From Luteimonas saliphila (GTDB taxonomy: Bacteria > Pseudomonadota > Gammaproteobacteria > Xanthomonadales > Xanthomonadaceae): a stretch of DNA of 64,000 nt. How positions within the stretch are numbered: the stretch's first letter is position 1; each line of letters begins with the position of its first letter. The DNA lies in the NCBI RefSeq assembly GCF_016774335.1, contig NZ_JAETWA010000010.1, positions 62,001 through 126,000 of the forward strand, given 5' to 3'. Position numbers and translations under genes: made by a program. Below the pieces are notes generated by a model. It did not search any database. It worked only from the letters and a program-made list of their open reading frames with translations, and was not told the origin of the DNA. Of the stretch, positions 8,381-19,505 are shown piece by piece.

Positions 8381-8519
8381 AATATCGATCGCGCGCGCAG
8401 GGCGGCGAGCCGCGTATTGTCGGGGCGCCGTGGGCCGGCGTCAACGCCGTGGCGCCCGGGTTGGCACTTTCGCGGCGGTCGTGGCAGAGTCGGGGACAGT
8501 AGATCTTGGAGTCCGCATC

Positions 8520-9101
8520 GTGATCGATCCGGACGGGTATCGGCCCAATGTCGGCATCGTCCTGATGCACACCGACGGTCGCGTCTTCTGGGCGCGGCGG
8601 GTGCGGCGCGATGGCTGGCAGTTCCCGCAGGGCGGGATGAACAGCGACGAGACGCCGATCGAGGCGATGTATCGCGAACTGCGCGAGGAAACCGGGCTGC
8701 TGCCCGAGCATGTCGCGGTCCTCGGCGTCACCCCCGGCTGGCTGCGCTACCGGCTGCCGCACAACGCGATCCGTCGCAACGACCGCATGGTGTGCATCGG
8801 CCAGAAGCAGGTCTGGTTCCTGCTGCAGCTCACCGGTCAGGAGAGCGACCTGCAGCTGGACCTGACCCCCAAGCCCGAGTTCGACCACTGGCGCTGGGTG
8901 GATTTCTGGTATCCGGTCGATCACGTGGTGATGTTCAAGCGCGGGGTCTATGCCAGCGCACTGCGCCATCTGGCTCCGTTCGCGCGCCAGATCGCCCCGA
9001 ACGCGATCCCGGCGGCCAGCATCGAGCGGGAGCGGGTGCGTCGCCGCCCGCGGTCCCGCGGCGGGGCCCTGCGGCAGCCCTCGAGCGGCGAGCGGGACTA
9101 G
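8520..9101 (+). CDS. rppH: RNA pyrophosphohydrolase RppH
   Basis: RppH removes pyrophosphate from the 5' end of triphosphorylated mRNAs, triggering RNase E-dependent decay. The 193-residue protein begins with the family-typical [14 protein letters not shown]. The Nudix box (about residues 39-61) starts GGMNSDE and ends [27 protein letters not shown] and [17 protein letters not shown] are also typical. The start is GTG at 8520 with a GGAG ribosome binding site (8508-8511); the open frame upstream is not conserved-looking. The Arg-rich tail ([12 protein letters not shown]) may contact RNA. Confidence 0.95.
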   Translation: MIDPDGYRPNVGIVLMHTDGRVFWARRVRRDGWQFPQGGMNSDETPIEAMYRELREETGLLPEHVAVLGVTPGWLRYRLPHNAIRRNDRMVCIGQKQVWFLLQLTGQESDLQLDLTPKPEFDHWRWVDFWYPVDHVVMFKRGVYASALRHLAPFARQIAPNAIPAASIERERVRRRPRSRGGALRQPSSGERD

Positions 9102-9142
9102 CCCGCCCGCCACGCACCGCGTGAATACGAGCCCTAGCGGCA

Positions 9143-9172
9143 TTGACACTCATTCTCATGTGTGGCGGAATA
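9143..9172 (+). promoter_or_regulatory. bfd promoter with probable Fur box
   Basis: A perfect TTGACA -35 box (9143-9148) is followed 17 bases later by a weak -10 (CGGAAT, 9166-9171). The spacer contains CTCATTCTCATGTG, which resembles half of the Fur consensus (AATGATAATCATT-like). A Fur dimer here would block the polymerase, giving iron-repressed bfd. The transcript would start near 9178, about 25 bases before the TTG start of bfd, which supports that start choice. Confidence 0.55.
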
Positions 9173-9202
9173 GGCGTCCATCCCGCGAACCGGTCGCGCG
9201 CC

Positions 9203-9418
9203 TTGTACGTCTGCATCTGCAACGGGGTCACCGAACTCGACATCCGCCGCGCGGCCGAAGCCGGCTGCGGCTCCCTGCCGGAGTTGACCATGCGCACCGG
9301 CGTCGGCGCCTGCTGCGGCACCTGCGTCGAGACCGCCAGCGCGCTGCTCGAGCAGTCGCGCCCCATTACGGCCGCTTGTGGTCTGGTGGCTTTGCCGGTC
9401 CTCTCGCGCGCGGCCTGA
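9203..9418 (+). CDS. bfd: Bacterioferritin-associated ferredoxin
   Basis: This 71-residue [2Fe-2S] protein donates electrons to bacterioferritin so that stored ferric iron can be mobilised. With a TTG start at 9203 the protein begins MYVCICNG. The four cluster cysteines then fall at positions 4, 6, 38 and 41 (VCICNG and CCGTC), exactly the E. coli Bfd numbering. TTG is therefore preferred over the more upstream ATG at 9158, which would overlap the promoter. bfr follows on the same strand. No strong ribosome binding site is visible. Confidence 0.88.
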   Translation: MYVCICNGVTELDIRRAAEAGCGSLPELTMRTGVGACCGTCVETASALLEQSRPITAACGLVALPVLSRAA

Positions 9419-9532
9419 CGCCATACCCGCCGCCGGAACCGGCGCGGATACAAATGCGCCCTATTCGTGTTCCGCCATTTGCGCGCCGGGGACGGTAGAG
9501 TTCCCGCGTCTTCGCTCCACGGAACCCCGGCA

Positions 9533-10003
9533 ATGAAGGGCGACACGCAGGTCATCCGCTATCTCAACCAGGCGCTCTACAACGAGCTGACCGCGATCAA
9601 CCAGTACTTCCTGCACGCCAAGATGCTGAAGAACTGGGGCCTGGAGGAGCTCGCCAAGCACGAGTACGCCGAGTCCATCGACGAGATGAAGCACGCGGAC
9701 CTGCTGTCCGAGCGCATCCTGTTCCTCGAGGGGCTGCCGAACTTCCAGGCGCTGGGCAAGCTCAGGATCGGCGAGAACCCGGTCGAGATCCTGCGCTGCG
9801 ACCTGGCGCTGGAAATGGAGGGGATCCCGCTGCTGCGCGAGGCGATCGCCTACTGCGAAAGCGCCAACGACTTCGTCAGCCGCAAGCTCTTCGCCGACAT
9901 CCTCGAGAACGAGGAAGGGCACGTCGACTGGCTCGAGACCCAGCTCGACCTGGTCGCGCGCATCGGCGAACAGAACTACCTGCAGAGCAAGATCGACGAC
10001 TGA
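9533..10003 (+). CDS. bfr: Bacterioferritin
   Basis: This 156-residue subunit is expected to form a 24-mer haem-containing iron-storage cage. The dinuclear ferroxidase ligands are visible: E18, E51 and H54 (DEMKH), and the second-half ENEEGHVDW. The haem-ligand methionine is M52. The start ATG at 9533 gives the standard N-terminus [12 protein letters not shown]; the upstream extension is not conserved-looking. A TAGAGT box at 9494-9499 may give it its own promoter besides read-through from bfd, the partner ferredoxin. Confidence 0.96.
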   Translation: MKGDTQVIRYLNQALYNELTAINQYFLHAKMLKNWGLEELAKHEYAESIDEMKHADLLSERILFLEGLPNFQALGKLRIGENPVEILRCDLALEMEGIPLLREAIAYCESANDFVSRKLFADILENEEGHVDWLETQLDLVARIGEQNYLQSKIDD

Positions 10004-10013
10004 GCGAAGAAGT

Positions 10014-10032
10014 CGGGGTGTTCCTCACCCCG
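10014..10032 (+). terminator. Hairpin after bfr
   Basis: A perfect 7-bp stem, CGGGGTG/CACCCCG, with a TTCCT loop lies 11 bases after the bfr stop codon. There is no T-tract, so termination would have to be weak or Rho-assisted. It could also serve the convergent kinase gene ending at 10177. Confidence 0.45.
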
Positions 10033-10176
10033 CTTGGGTAGCTCTCAGCCCGCGGCGCGGACGCGGGCCCCCGCAGGGGGGGCGGGTGGCCGTGGTGGCG
10101 GGTGTCGCGGCATATACCGCATCGATGACGCCCGCTTGCTTGAGCCAGGCGTGGGGACCGCGCCCGCCGCAGGCGA

Positions 10177-12879
<2,703 letters not shown>

Positions 12880-12888
12880 CGGCGGGCC

Positions 12889-14724
12889 CTACAGCACCGA
12901 GCTCTGGAAGTCGAATTCGAGTTCGCCGGCCGGGCGCTGCACCAGGTTGCCCTGGATGAAGTCGACGCCCGTCATCCACAGCGTGGCCGCCGACTGCGCA
13001 TCCTCGACCTGCTGGCCGATCACCTGCAGGCCGAGTCGGTGCGCGAAGTCGATCGCGCTGCGCATCTCGTCGCGCACGGCCGGTTCGTGCAGCTGGCTGG
13101 AATAGCGCGCGGCCAGCCGCACGTAGCCCAGCGGCAGCTGGCCGAGCAGGGCGTTGGCTTCGGGTCCGAAGTGGTACTGGCTCAGGCACAGCTGCACCCC
13201 GGCCGAGACCATCGCGCTGCAGAATTCCTGCAGCGACAGCGCGTGGACCAGGGCGTCTTCCTGGCGCACGTCCACCACCAGCGACGCACCGTCCACGCCG
13301 GCCTCCGCCAGCGACTGCAGCAGCCACTGCGCGTGGCCATCGTGCGACAGGGTCGACGGCGACTGGGTCACGAACAGGCGTAGCGCGCGGTTCTCCGTCC
13401 GCTGCCGGCGCAGCGCGCCGATCGCGATCTCCAGCACGCGACGGTCGACCTCGACGGTCGCGCCGATACGCGAGGCCGCCGCCAGCACCTGGCCGGCGGC
13501 ATGCACCTCGCCGCTGGCGTCGCGCAGCCGCAGCAGGACCTGGTACTGGGCATCGTTGCCGCCGGCGACCGCGACGATCGGCTGGAACGCGACCTGCAGT
13601 TCGCCCGACGCGAGGGACTCGCGCAGGGTTCGTGCCAGCTCGGACTGGGCCTGGTCTTCGACCGATACCGGCCGCTCCCAGGCGGCGACGCCGTGGGTAT
13701 GGCCGCGGGCGGCGCGCAGCGCCTCCTCCGCGGCGGACAGGGCGGCGCCCGGATCCTCGAAGCCCAGCGCCAGCTCGGCGTAGCCGACCACCGCCCGCAG
13801 GCGCACGCGCTCCCCGCCCACGGTGAAGGGGTGTTCGCCGAGCCCGTCGCGCAGCTGTCGCGCGAAAGGCGGCAGCGCGTCGGCCGCCAGCCCGGTCGCG
13901 AGGACCAGGAAGGTGTTGTCGTTCAGGCGTGCCGCGGCATGGTCGTCCGCGACTTCCCCGAGCCGGCGCCCGGCGTCGGTGAGCAGCGTTTCCAGCGCGG
14001 CATAGCCGAAGCGGTCGCGCAGCGCGGCCGAGCCTGCGATCTCGACGAAGAACGTGGCGCCGTCGCGGGCGCCAGGCACCGTGGACGACAGCAGCTGGAG
14101 CATCTGCGGGCGGGTGTGCAGGCCGGTCGCCGGGTGCCGGTGCGCGGCGGCGGCCGGCCCCTGCAACGCGCGCGCGCGCACGATCCGGTTCTGCACCGCG
14201 GAGATCAGATGCTTGGGGCGCACCGGCTTGCGCAGGAAGTCGTCGGCTCCGAGGTCGAGCGCCTCGAAGCGGCGCTCCGGGTCCTCGTCGCCGGTGAGGA
14301 ACACCACCGGTGTGAGCGCGAAGTCGGCGTGCGCGCGGATCATTCCGGTCAGCTCCGCGCCATCCAGGCCGGGCATGTGCAGGTCCATCAGCACCAGGTC
14401 GGGGCGCAACTGTTCCATCGCGGCCATCACCTCGCTGGTGACGGACACCACCTGGGCCTGCATGCCGGCGCCGTGCAGCACGCTCTCGGCGAACAGGGCC
14501 TGGCTGGGATCGTCCTCGACGATCAGCACGCGCCAGGGCGCGGCGTCCTCGCCAGGCTGCGACGGCGACGGGCTGGTGGGCTGCACCGGCTGCGGCGCAA
14601 GCGCTTCCGCGTCCGCGGCCGGTTCCGCGCGCGGCATGACCGCCGCCGCCGCGTCCTCGCACCAGCGGCGCCAGAAACCGGTGGGCGGAAATTCCGCGCG
14701 TTGGCGATTGTCGGCGTCAGACAC
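12889..14724 (-). CDS. Response regulator with degenerate GGDEF and EAL domains
   Basis: This 611-residue protein has a short N-terminal tail, a receiver domain (WRVLIVEDDP, phospho-acceptor LVLMDLHMPG, about D114, KPV), a GGDEF-type domain and an EAL-type domain. The GGDEF signature is replaced by LNDNTF, and the EAL motif in AFQPIV...YQVLLRLRD by VLL. Neither cyclase nor phosphodiesterase activity is therefore expected. FimX-type proteins show that such domains can instead bind c-di-GMP or partner proteins; that role here is inferred. The GTG at 14724 (with AAGG upstream) is chosen because residues before it are Arg/Pro-rich and unlike protein. It is co-transcribed with the downstream hybrid kinase. 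Confidence 0.88.
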   Translation of the reverse strand: MSDADNRQRAEFPPTGFWRRWCEDAAAAVMPRAEPAADAEALAPQPVQPTSPSPSQPGEDAAPWRVLIVEDDPSQALFAESVLHGAGMQAQVVSVTSEVMAAMEQLRPDLVLMDLHMPGLDGAELTGMIRAHADFALTPVVFLTGDEDPERRFEALDLGADDFLRKPVRPKHLISAVQNRIVRARALQGPAAAAHRHPATGLHTRPQMLQLLSSTVPGARDGATFFVEIAGSAALRDRFGYAALETLLTDAGRRLGEVADDHAAARLNDNTFLVLATGLAADALPPFARQLRDGLGEHPFTVGGERVRLRAVVGYAELALGFEDPGAALSAAEEALRAARGHTHGVAAWERPVSVEDQAQSELARTLRESLASGELQVAFQPIVAVAGGNDAQYQVLLRLRDASGEVHAAGQVLAAASRIGATVEVDRRVLEIAIGALRRQRTENRALRLFVTQSPSTLSHDGHAQWLLQSLAEAGVDGASLVVDVRQEDALVHALSLQEFCSAMVSAGVQLCLSQYHFGPEANALLGQLPLGYVRLAARYSSQLHEPAVRDEMRSAIDFAHRLGLQVIGQQVEDAQSAATLWMTGVDFIQGNLVQRPAGELEFDFQSSVL

Positions 14725-14999
14725 CGCAGGAACCTTGCCGGAAAGCGGCGGCACGGGCAACCGCTCGCGCGCTCGTGGGCGCGGCGTGCCGCGCGTACGC
14801 GGCAACACACCGCCGTCGCGGCGACAACAGCCGAAAGAGCGAGGAGCCTGCCTGCGCAGCCACGCGGTCCATTCCAATCCCCCTGAGGCCGGCATTATGT
14901 CGACAATGCGGCAGTGCGACTATTGCACGGCAAATACTCCGGCGCGCGGCCAGACGGAGGAGGTCACGGGGCGGCGAGGGCGGAAGTGTGACCGTGCGC

Positions 15000-15581
15000 T
15001 CAGCCTGTGGCGGGGCGGGGCGCGCGGCGGAACAACCGGCGCCAGACCCACCACAGCACCAGCAGCAGGCCGACGCCGATCGCCACCACGAGCCCCAGGA
15101 TCGCCCAGGGATACGACCACGCCAGCCCGAGCGCGCCCACCACCACCACGTCCTCGGCGCTGGACGCGGTCCAGTTGCTGAATGGCTCGGGCGAAGTATT
15201 GAGCAACGCGCGCGATCCGGCCTTGACCGCATGGCTGGTCAGGGCCACGCCGGCGCCGGCGGCAAGCATGCCGGCGCCCAGTTCCCCGTCGGGGGAGAGC
15301 GCCGCAGCGGCCAGGAACGCGCCGGCGGGCACCCTCGCCAGGGTCTGCAGCAGGTCCCAGGCCGAATCCACGCCGGGGATCTTGTCGGCGAAGAACTCGG
15401 CAACCGCCAGCACGCCGGACACGCCCAGCACCCAGGGCGAGGTGGTCGCCTCCAGCGCCGGCGGCAGGTCCAGCCAGCCCATGGCCCCGGCCAGGCCGAC
15501 GCCGAACACGGTCAGGTAGGCGCGGATCCCCGCCAGCCATGCCAGCAGCACGCCGACGGCGAACAGGTGGGCTTCGGTCAT
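15000..15581 (-). CDS. DUF4126 membrane protein
   Basis: This 193-residue hydrophobic protein has about five transmembrane segments. Its sequence, with LLAWLAGIRAYLTVFGVGLAG, FADKIPGVDSAWDLLQT, FLAAAAL and SHAVKAGSRALLNTSPEPFS, is recognisable as DUF4126, a family of unknown function. The start ATG at 15581 is preceded by GAGGAG, a strong ribosome binding site. It is divergent from the DUF6776 gene. No functional prediction is supported. Confidence 0.85.
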   Translation of the reverse strand: MTEAHLFAVGVLLAWLAGIRAYLTVFGVGLAGAMGWLDLPPALEATTSPWVLGVSGVLAVAEFFADKIPGVDSAWDLLQTLARVPAGAFLAAAALSPDGELGAGMLAAGAGVALTSHAVKAGSRALLNTSPEPFSNWTASSAEDVVVVGALGLAWSYPWAILGLVVAIGVGLLLVLWWVWRRLFRRAPRPATG

Positions 15582-15665
15582 GGCGGCACTCCTCGCAAGC
15601 CGGACGGCGGCTGAACGTTGCGACAGGCCTCGGCCTGCGCCCCGGGAGTATAGGTGGCATCCGCC

Positions 15666-15695
15666 TTGACGCCGGCGCGGCCGCGTCGCTATACC
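15666..15695 (+). promoter_or_regulatory. Promoter of DUF6776 gene, leaderless type
   Basis: TTGACG (15666-15671) and TATACC (15690-15695) are separated by 18 bases. The -10 ends exactly 6 bases before the ATG at 15702 and there is no ribosome binding site, so transcription probably starts at or within a base of the start codon. Confidence 0.5.
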
Positions 15696-15701
15696 GGTGC
15701 G

Positions 15702-16427
15702 ATGACCGATCCCGTTTCCGCCCAGCCGGAAGACACCGGACCTGCGGCGGTCCCCGCCCCGCCCCCCGTCCGGGCGACCTACGTGGTCCTGGGCTTGTTC
15801 GTCGCGTCGTTGCTGTTCGGCCTGTGGGGCGTCTGGAGGACGGTTGCGGGCCCGGGCGGTGCGTCGGGCGCGGAACTGGCGGCCGGGCAGGCGCGGATCG
15901 AGTCGCTGGAGCAGCAGGTGGCGACACTGACCCGCTCCGACCAGATCAGTCGCGAGGCCAATCGCGACCTGCAGGGCACCCTGGCCGAGCGCGACGAGGA
16001 AATCTCCGCGTTGCGCGCCGATGTCGCGTTCTACGAGCGCTTCGTCGGCTCCACCGCGCAGCGGCGCGGGCTGGCGGTGCACGAGCTCGTCCTCACGCCA
16101 CAGGCCGGCCAGGCCTGGCATTACACCGTCACCCTCACCCAGAACCTGAACCGCGGCGCGGTGAGCTCCGGACGGCTGGTGCTGGCGGTCGAGGGCACCC
16201 GCGACGGCCAACTGGAGCAACTGGACTGGGCGGCGCTTCGCCAGCAGCCCGACGCATCGGGCGTCGAGTACTCGTTCAAGTACTTCCAGCAGGTCGAGGG
16301 CGAGATCATGCTGCCACCCGGGTTCCAGCCGCTGCGGATCAGCGTGCGGCTGGTGCCGGCATCGGGCGCGCCGGTCGAGCAGACCCTGCCGTGGAGCGAA
16401 GTCGCGCCCCGTGCCGCCGCCGGGTGA
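15702..16427 (+). CDS. DUF6776 single-pass membrane protein
   Basis: This 241-residue protein has a Pro-rich cytoplasmic N-terminus (~24 residues), one membrane segment (about 26-46, YVVLGLFVASLLFGLWGV), and a coiled coil (about 60-105). The C-terminal beta-rich domain includes YTVTLTQNLNRGAVSSGRLV and VEYSFKYFQQVEGEIMLP. This architecture and the segment FKYFQQVEGE match DUF6776, common upstream of erpA in xanthomonads. Function is unknown. The gene appears to be expressed from a leaderless promoter. Confidence 0.8.
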   Translation: MTDPVSAQPEDTGPAAVPAPPPVRATYVVLGLFVASLLFGLWGVWRTVAGPGGASGAELAAGQARIESLEQQVATLTRSDQISREANRDLQGTLAERDEEISALRADVAFYERFVGSTAQRRGLAVHELVLTPQAGQAWHYTVTLTQNLNRGAVSSGRLVLAVEGTRDGQLEQLDWAALRQQPDASGVEYSFKYFQQVEGEIMLPPGFQPLRISVRLVPASGAPVEQTLPWSEVAPRAAAG

Positions 16428-16484
16428 ACGGCCCATCGCGCCGCCGCGCTTGAAGTCGACACCGCGCCCCCCCATCCTGACGGC

Positions 16485-16847
16485 ATGGAACTGCTCGCCC
16501 CCGACTACCAATCGCTCGATCGTCCGCTGGAATTCACCCCGGCCGCGGCGGTCAAGGTGCGCGAACTGATCGCCGAGGAGGGCAACCCGGCGCTGAAGCT
16601 GCGGGTCTACATCCAGGGCGGCGGCTGCTCGGGCTTCCAGTACGGCTTCGAGTTCGACGAACAGCAGGCCGACGAGGATCTCGCGATCACCACCGACGGC
16701 GTGACCCTGGTGGTCGATCCGCTCAGCCTGCAGTACCTGATGGGCGCCTCGGTGGACTACGCCGAGAGCTTGCACGGCGCGCAGTTCACCATCCGCAATC
16801 CGAACGCGAAATCGACCTGCGGCTGCGGGTCGTCGTTCACAGTCTGA
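16485..16847 (+). CDS. erpA: Iron-sulfur cluster insertion protein ErpA
   Basis: This 120-residue A-type Fe-S carrier delivers clusters to apoproteins such as IspG/IspH. The three ligand cysteines are present: C48 in GGGCSG, and C112 and C114 in STCGCGSSF. The residues [23 protein letters not shown] and FTIRNPNA are diagnostic of ErpA rather than IscA. nudC follows after 5 bases and is probably co-transcribed. Confidence 0.96.
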   Translation: MELLAPDYQSLDRPLEFTPAAAVKVRELIAEEGNPALKLRVYIQGGGCSGFQYGFEFDEQQADEDLAITTDGVTLVVDPLSLQYLMGASVDYAESLHGAQFTIRNPNAKSTCGCGSSFTV

Positions 16848-16852
16848 GCGTC

Positions 16853-17755
16853 ATGGCCGACGCGGCTTCGCCGTTCGCCTTCATCGACGGCGCGCTGGAC
16901 CGTGCCGAATACCTGCGCAACGAACCCGGACGCCTGGCCGCGCTGTGGCCGCAGGCGCGGCTGCTGCTGCTCGACGGCGAAGGGCGCGCGCGCGGCGACG
17001 CCGACGCCGGACCGCCCGCGATCGCCGGCGCGGCGTACCCCGCACTGCGTGACGACGCCGTGCTGCTGGGGCTCGCGGATGGACAGGCCTGGTTCGCGTC
17101 TCGGGACGACGACGCACAGGCGCCGCGGATCGACCTGCGCAGCGCCGCAGCCGCGTGGCCGGTGCGCGAGGCGACCGCCTTCGCCCAGGCGCGCGCGGTG
17201 CTGCACTGGCGCGCGCGGCATCGCTACTGCGGCGCCTGCGGCGGGGCGCTGCATTACCAGCGCGCCGGCTGGCTGGGCCGCTGCGACGGCTGCGCGCTGG
17301 AACACTATCCGCGCACGGACCCCGCGGTGATCGTGGCGGTGAGCGACGGCGAGCGCCTGCTGCTCGGCCGCCAGGCGAACTGGCCGCCAAGGCGCTATTC
17401 GACGCTGGCCGGTTTCGTCGAGCCGGGTGAAACGCTGGAGCAGACCGTGGCCCGGGAAGTGTTCGAGGAATCGGCGGTGCGCGTGCGCAGCTGCCGCTAT
17501 CTCGCCTCGCAGCCGTGGCCGTTCCCTTCCTCGCTGATGCTGGGTTTCGTCGCGGACGCCGAGCCAGACGAGCCGCATGCGAGCGACGAGGAGCTGGAGG
17601 ACGCGCGCTGGTTCAGTCGCGACGAGGTCGGCGCGGCACTGCGCGGGGAAACGCGCGAGGCCGGGCTGCTGCTTTCGCCGCGGTTGTCGATCTCGCGCTG
17701 GCTGGTCGAGTGCTGGTACGCCGGAGACGGCGCGGCGCAGCGACAGGACGGTTGA
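16853..17755 (+). CDS. nudC: NADH pyrophosphatase / NAD-cap hydrolase NudC
   Basis: This 300-residue Nudix hydrolase cleaves NAD(H) to NMN(H) and AMP and removes NAD caps from RNA. It has an N-terminal NudC domain and a zinc ribbon with cysteines 126, 129, 144 and 147 (CGAC, CDGC). The Nudix box begins GFVEPGETLEQ and ends REVFEESAV. The NudC-specific QPWPFPSSLML follows the box. It starts 5 bases after the erpA stop codon. Confidence 0.94.
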   Translation: MADAASPFAFIDGALDRAEYLRNEPGRLAALWPQARLLLLDGEGRARGDADAGPPAIAGAAYPALRDDAVLLGLADGQAWFASRDDDAQAPRIDLRSAAAAWPVREATAFAQARAVLHWRARHRYCGACGGALHYQRAGWLGRCDGCALEHYPRTDPAVIVAVSDGERLLLGRQANWPPRRYSTLAGFVEPGETLEQTVAREVFEESAVRVRSCRYLASQPWPFPSSLMLGFVADAEPDEPHASDEELEDARWFSRDEVGAALRGETREAGLLLSPRLSISRWLVECWYAGDGAAQRQDG

Positions 17756-17843
17756 GGGAGTCCCCGGTCCCCGATGCGGGCCGTGGTGGCCGTCGTCCGG
17801 CGGGCAAGCGTGCCGGCGGATTCCGCACCCGGGCACCAGCGCC

Positions 17844-17849
17844 TAGAAT
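17844..17849 (+). promoter_or_regulatory. -10 box of ampE-like gene, leaderless type
   Basis: TAGAAT ends 6 bases before the ATG at 17856, with no ribosome binding site between. A leaderless transcript is inferred. The -35 region (TTCCGC, 17821-17826) is weak. Confidence 0.5.
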
Positions 17850-17855
17850 CGGACC

Positions 17856-18773
17856 ATGTTCGCCACCCTGCTCGCGGTCGTCGTCGCCCTGGTGCTGGGC
17901 CATTTCGCGCGGGACGTCACCGCAGCGCTGCGCAGTCACGGCTGGTATCGCGCCTGGCTGCGCTGGCTCGACTCGCGCTTTCCCGAGGACGGCGCCTGGC
18001 ACGGACGCTACGGCATCGCGCTGGCGCTGGTGCCGGTGCTGCTTCTGGTCGCGCTCGTCCAGTGGCTGCTGCACGACGCGCTGTTCGGGCTGCCGTCGCT
18101 GCTGTTCGGCGTGGCCGTGCTGTTCCATGCCTGGGGGCCGCGCGACCTCGACCGCGATGCCGACGCCGTGCTCGATGCCGCCAGCGGCGACGAGCGCCGC
18201 GTCGCGGCGTCGTGGCTTTGGCCTCAAGCGCGCCGCGACGAAACCAGCCTGAATCCGTCCGCACTGGTCTGCGCCGTGTTCGACGCGGCGCTGCGGCGCT
18301 GGTTCGGCGTGCTGTTCTGGTTCCTGCTGCTGGGGCCAGTCGGTGCGCTGGCCTACCGGCTGACGGCGATCGCCGCGGAAGACGGGATTGCGGCGGCGCT
18401 GCCGTCCGGCACCGTTGCCGGCACCCGTCGGCTGCTGGCGCTGCTCGACTGGCCGGTCGCGCAGCTGGCGACGCTGGCGCTCGCGCTGGTGGGGAATTTC
18501 GACGTGGTGGTCGGCGCGTGGAAGGACGCCGGTGGCGCGTCGCCACGGCTCGACACCGGATTCCTGCGCGCGGCGGCGCGCGCGAGCGTGCGCAGCGACA
18601 TCGCCGACGAAGCGGAGGAATACGCCGACGCCGGCGTGCCCACGGGCAGCGCCCTGGTGCACGAACTCGGCCCGCTGCCCGAGTTGCGCGATGCGATGAG
18701 CCTGGTCTGGCGCAGCCTGCTGGTGTGGCTGGCCGTGATCGCCCTGTTCGTCATCGGGGGATGGGTGAGCTGA
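17856..18773 (+). CDS. ampE: AmpE-like regulatory membrane protein
   Basis: This 305-residue polytopic inner-membrane protein resembles AmpE, a CobD/CbiB-related protein linked to beta-lactamase induction in enterobacteria. Evidence is the four membrane segments and the core AVFDAALRRWFGVLFWFLLL followed by GPVGALAYRL, plus FGVAVLFHAWGPRDLDRDADAV. No ampD or ampR gene is in the window, so a link to beta-lactam sensing is only an inference. The stop codon TGA lies inside the left arm of the repeat array that follows. Confidence 0.78.
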   Translation: MFATLLAVVVALVLGHFARDVTAALRSHGWYRAWLRWLDSRFPEDGAWHGRYGIALALVPVLLLVALVQWLLHDALFGLPSLLFGVAVLFHAWGPRDLDRDADAVLDAASGDERRVAASWLWPQARRDETSLNPSALVCAVFDAALRRWFGVLFWFLLLGPVGALAYRLTAIAAEDGIAAALPSGTVAGTRRLLALLDWPVAQLATLALALVGNFDVVVGAWKDAGGASPRLDTGFLRAAARASVRSDIADEAEEYADAGVPTGSALVHELGPLPELRDAMSLVWRSLLVWLAVIALFVIGGWVS

Positions 18774-19437
18774 AGCGAGCTTTGCGCGGCATGCCGCGCA
18801 GCTTCAGCGAACGCCCGCACATGGATGTGCGGGCCGGGGTATCCGGAGCCGAAACGGTTCCGCCATGGACGGCATTCGGATTCCCCGTGGAGCGAACCAC
18901 GCTTGCGAGGCATGCCTCGCGCGTCAGCGAACGCCCGCACATGGATGTGCGGGCCGGGGGTATCCGGAGCCGAAACGGTTCCGCCATGGACGGCACTCGG
19001 ATTCCCCGTGGAGCGAACCACGCTTGCGAGGCATAGCCTCGCGCGTCAGCGAACGCCCGCACATGGATGTGCGGGCCGGGCTATCCGGAGCCGAAACGGT
19101 TCCGCCATGGACGGCACTCGGATTCCCCGTGGAGCGAACCACGCTTGCGAGGCATAGCCTCGCGCGTCAGCGAACGCCCGCACATGGATGTGCGGGCCGG
19201 GCTATCCGGAGCGAAACGGTTGCGCCATGGATGACACTGAAGTGGCGGTTGAGCGAATGCGAGCTCCGCGCGGCATGCCGCGCAGCTTCAGCGAACGCCC
19301 GCACACGGATGTGCGGGCCGGGGTGTCCGAAGCGAAACGGTTGCGCCATGGATGGCGCCCAACTGGTGGTTGAGCGAATGAGCTCTGCGCGTTATGCCGC
19401 GCAGCGTCAGCGAACGCCCGCACATGGACGTGCGGGC
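18769..19437. repeat. Six tandem ~120-bp structured repeats
   Basis: Six units occur with a period of 119-122 bases. Each has two hairpins. Hairpin A is a near-palindrome: GCGCGGCATGCCGCGC at 18784-18799 and 19268-19283, GCGAGGC/GCCTCGC at 18905-18920, 19026-19042 and 19147-19163, and a decayed copy at 19387-19402. Hairpin B is GCCCGCAC/GTGCGGGC with a 6-base loop at 18813-18834, 18933-18954, 19055-19076, 19176-19197, 19297-19318 and 19416-19437. Between units are conserved segments such as GAAACGGTTCCGCCATGG. In unit 1 an outer stem GCTGAAGC (18769-18776)/GCTTCAGC (18801-18808) encloses hairpin A and contains the ampE stop codon. No unique spacers exist, so this is not CRISPR. Confidence 0.9.
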
Positions 19438-19505
19438 CGCGGGTCCGAGGCCGCGATGACTGCGTCATGGACGGGCAGCAAGCCCGGCGCTTGCGCACGC
19501 ACCGC

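Noticed and set aside
18825-19142. Small proteins encoded within the repeats
   Set aside because: Open frames on both strands come from the repeated DNA itself. Copies are interrupted by 1-2 base length changes and lack start signals.
18769-19437. CRISPR array
   Set aside because: The units repeat in full at ~120 bases with no unique spacers, and no cas genes are present.
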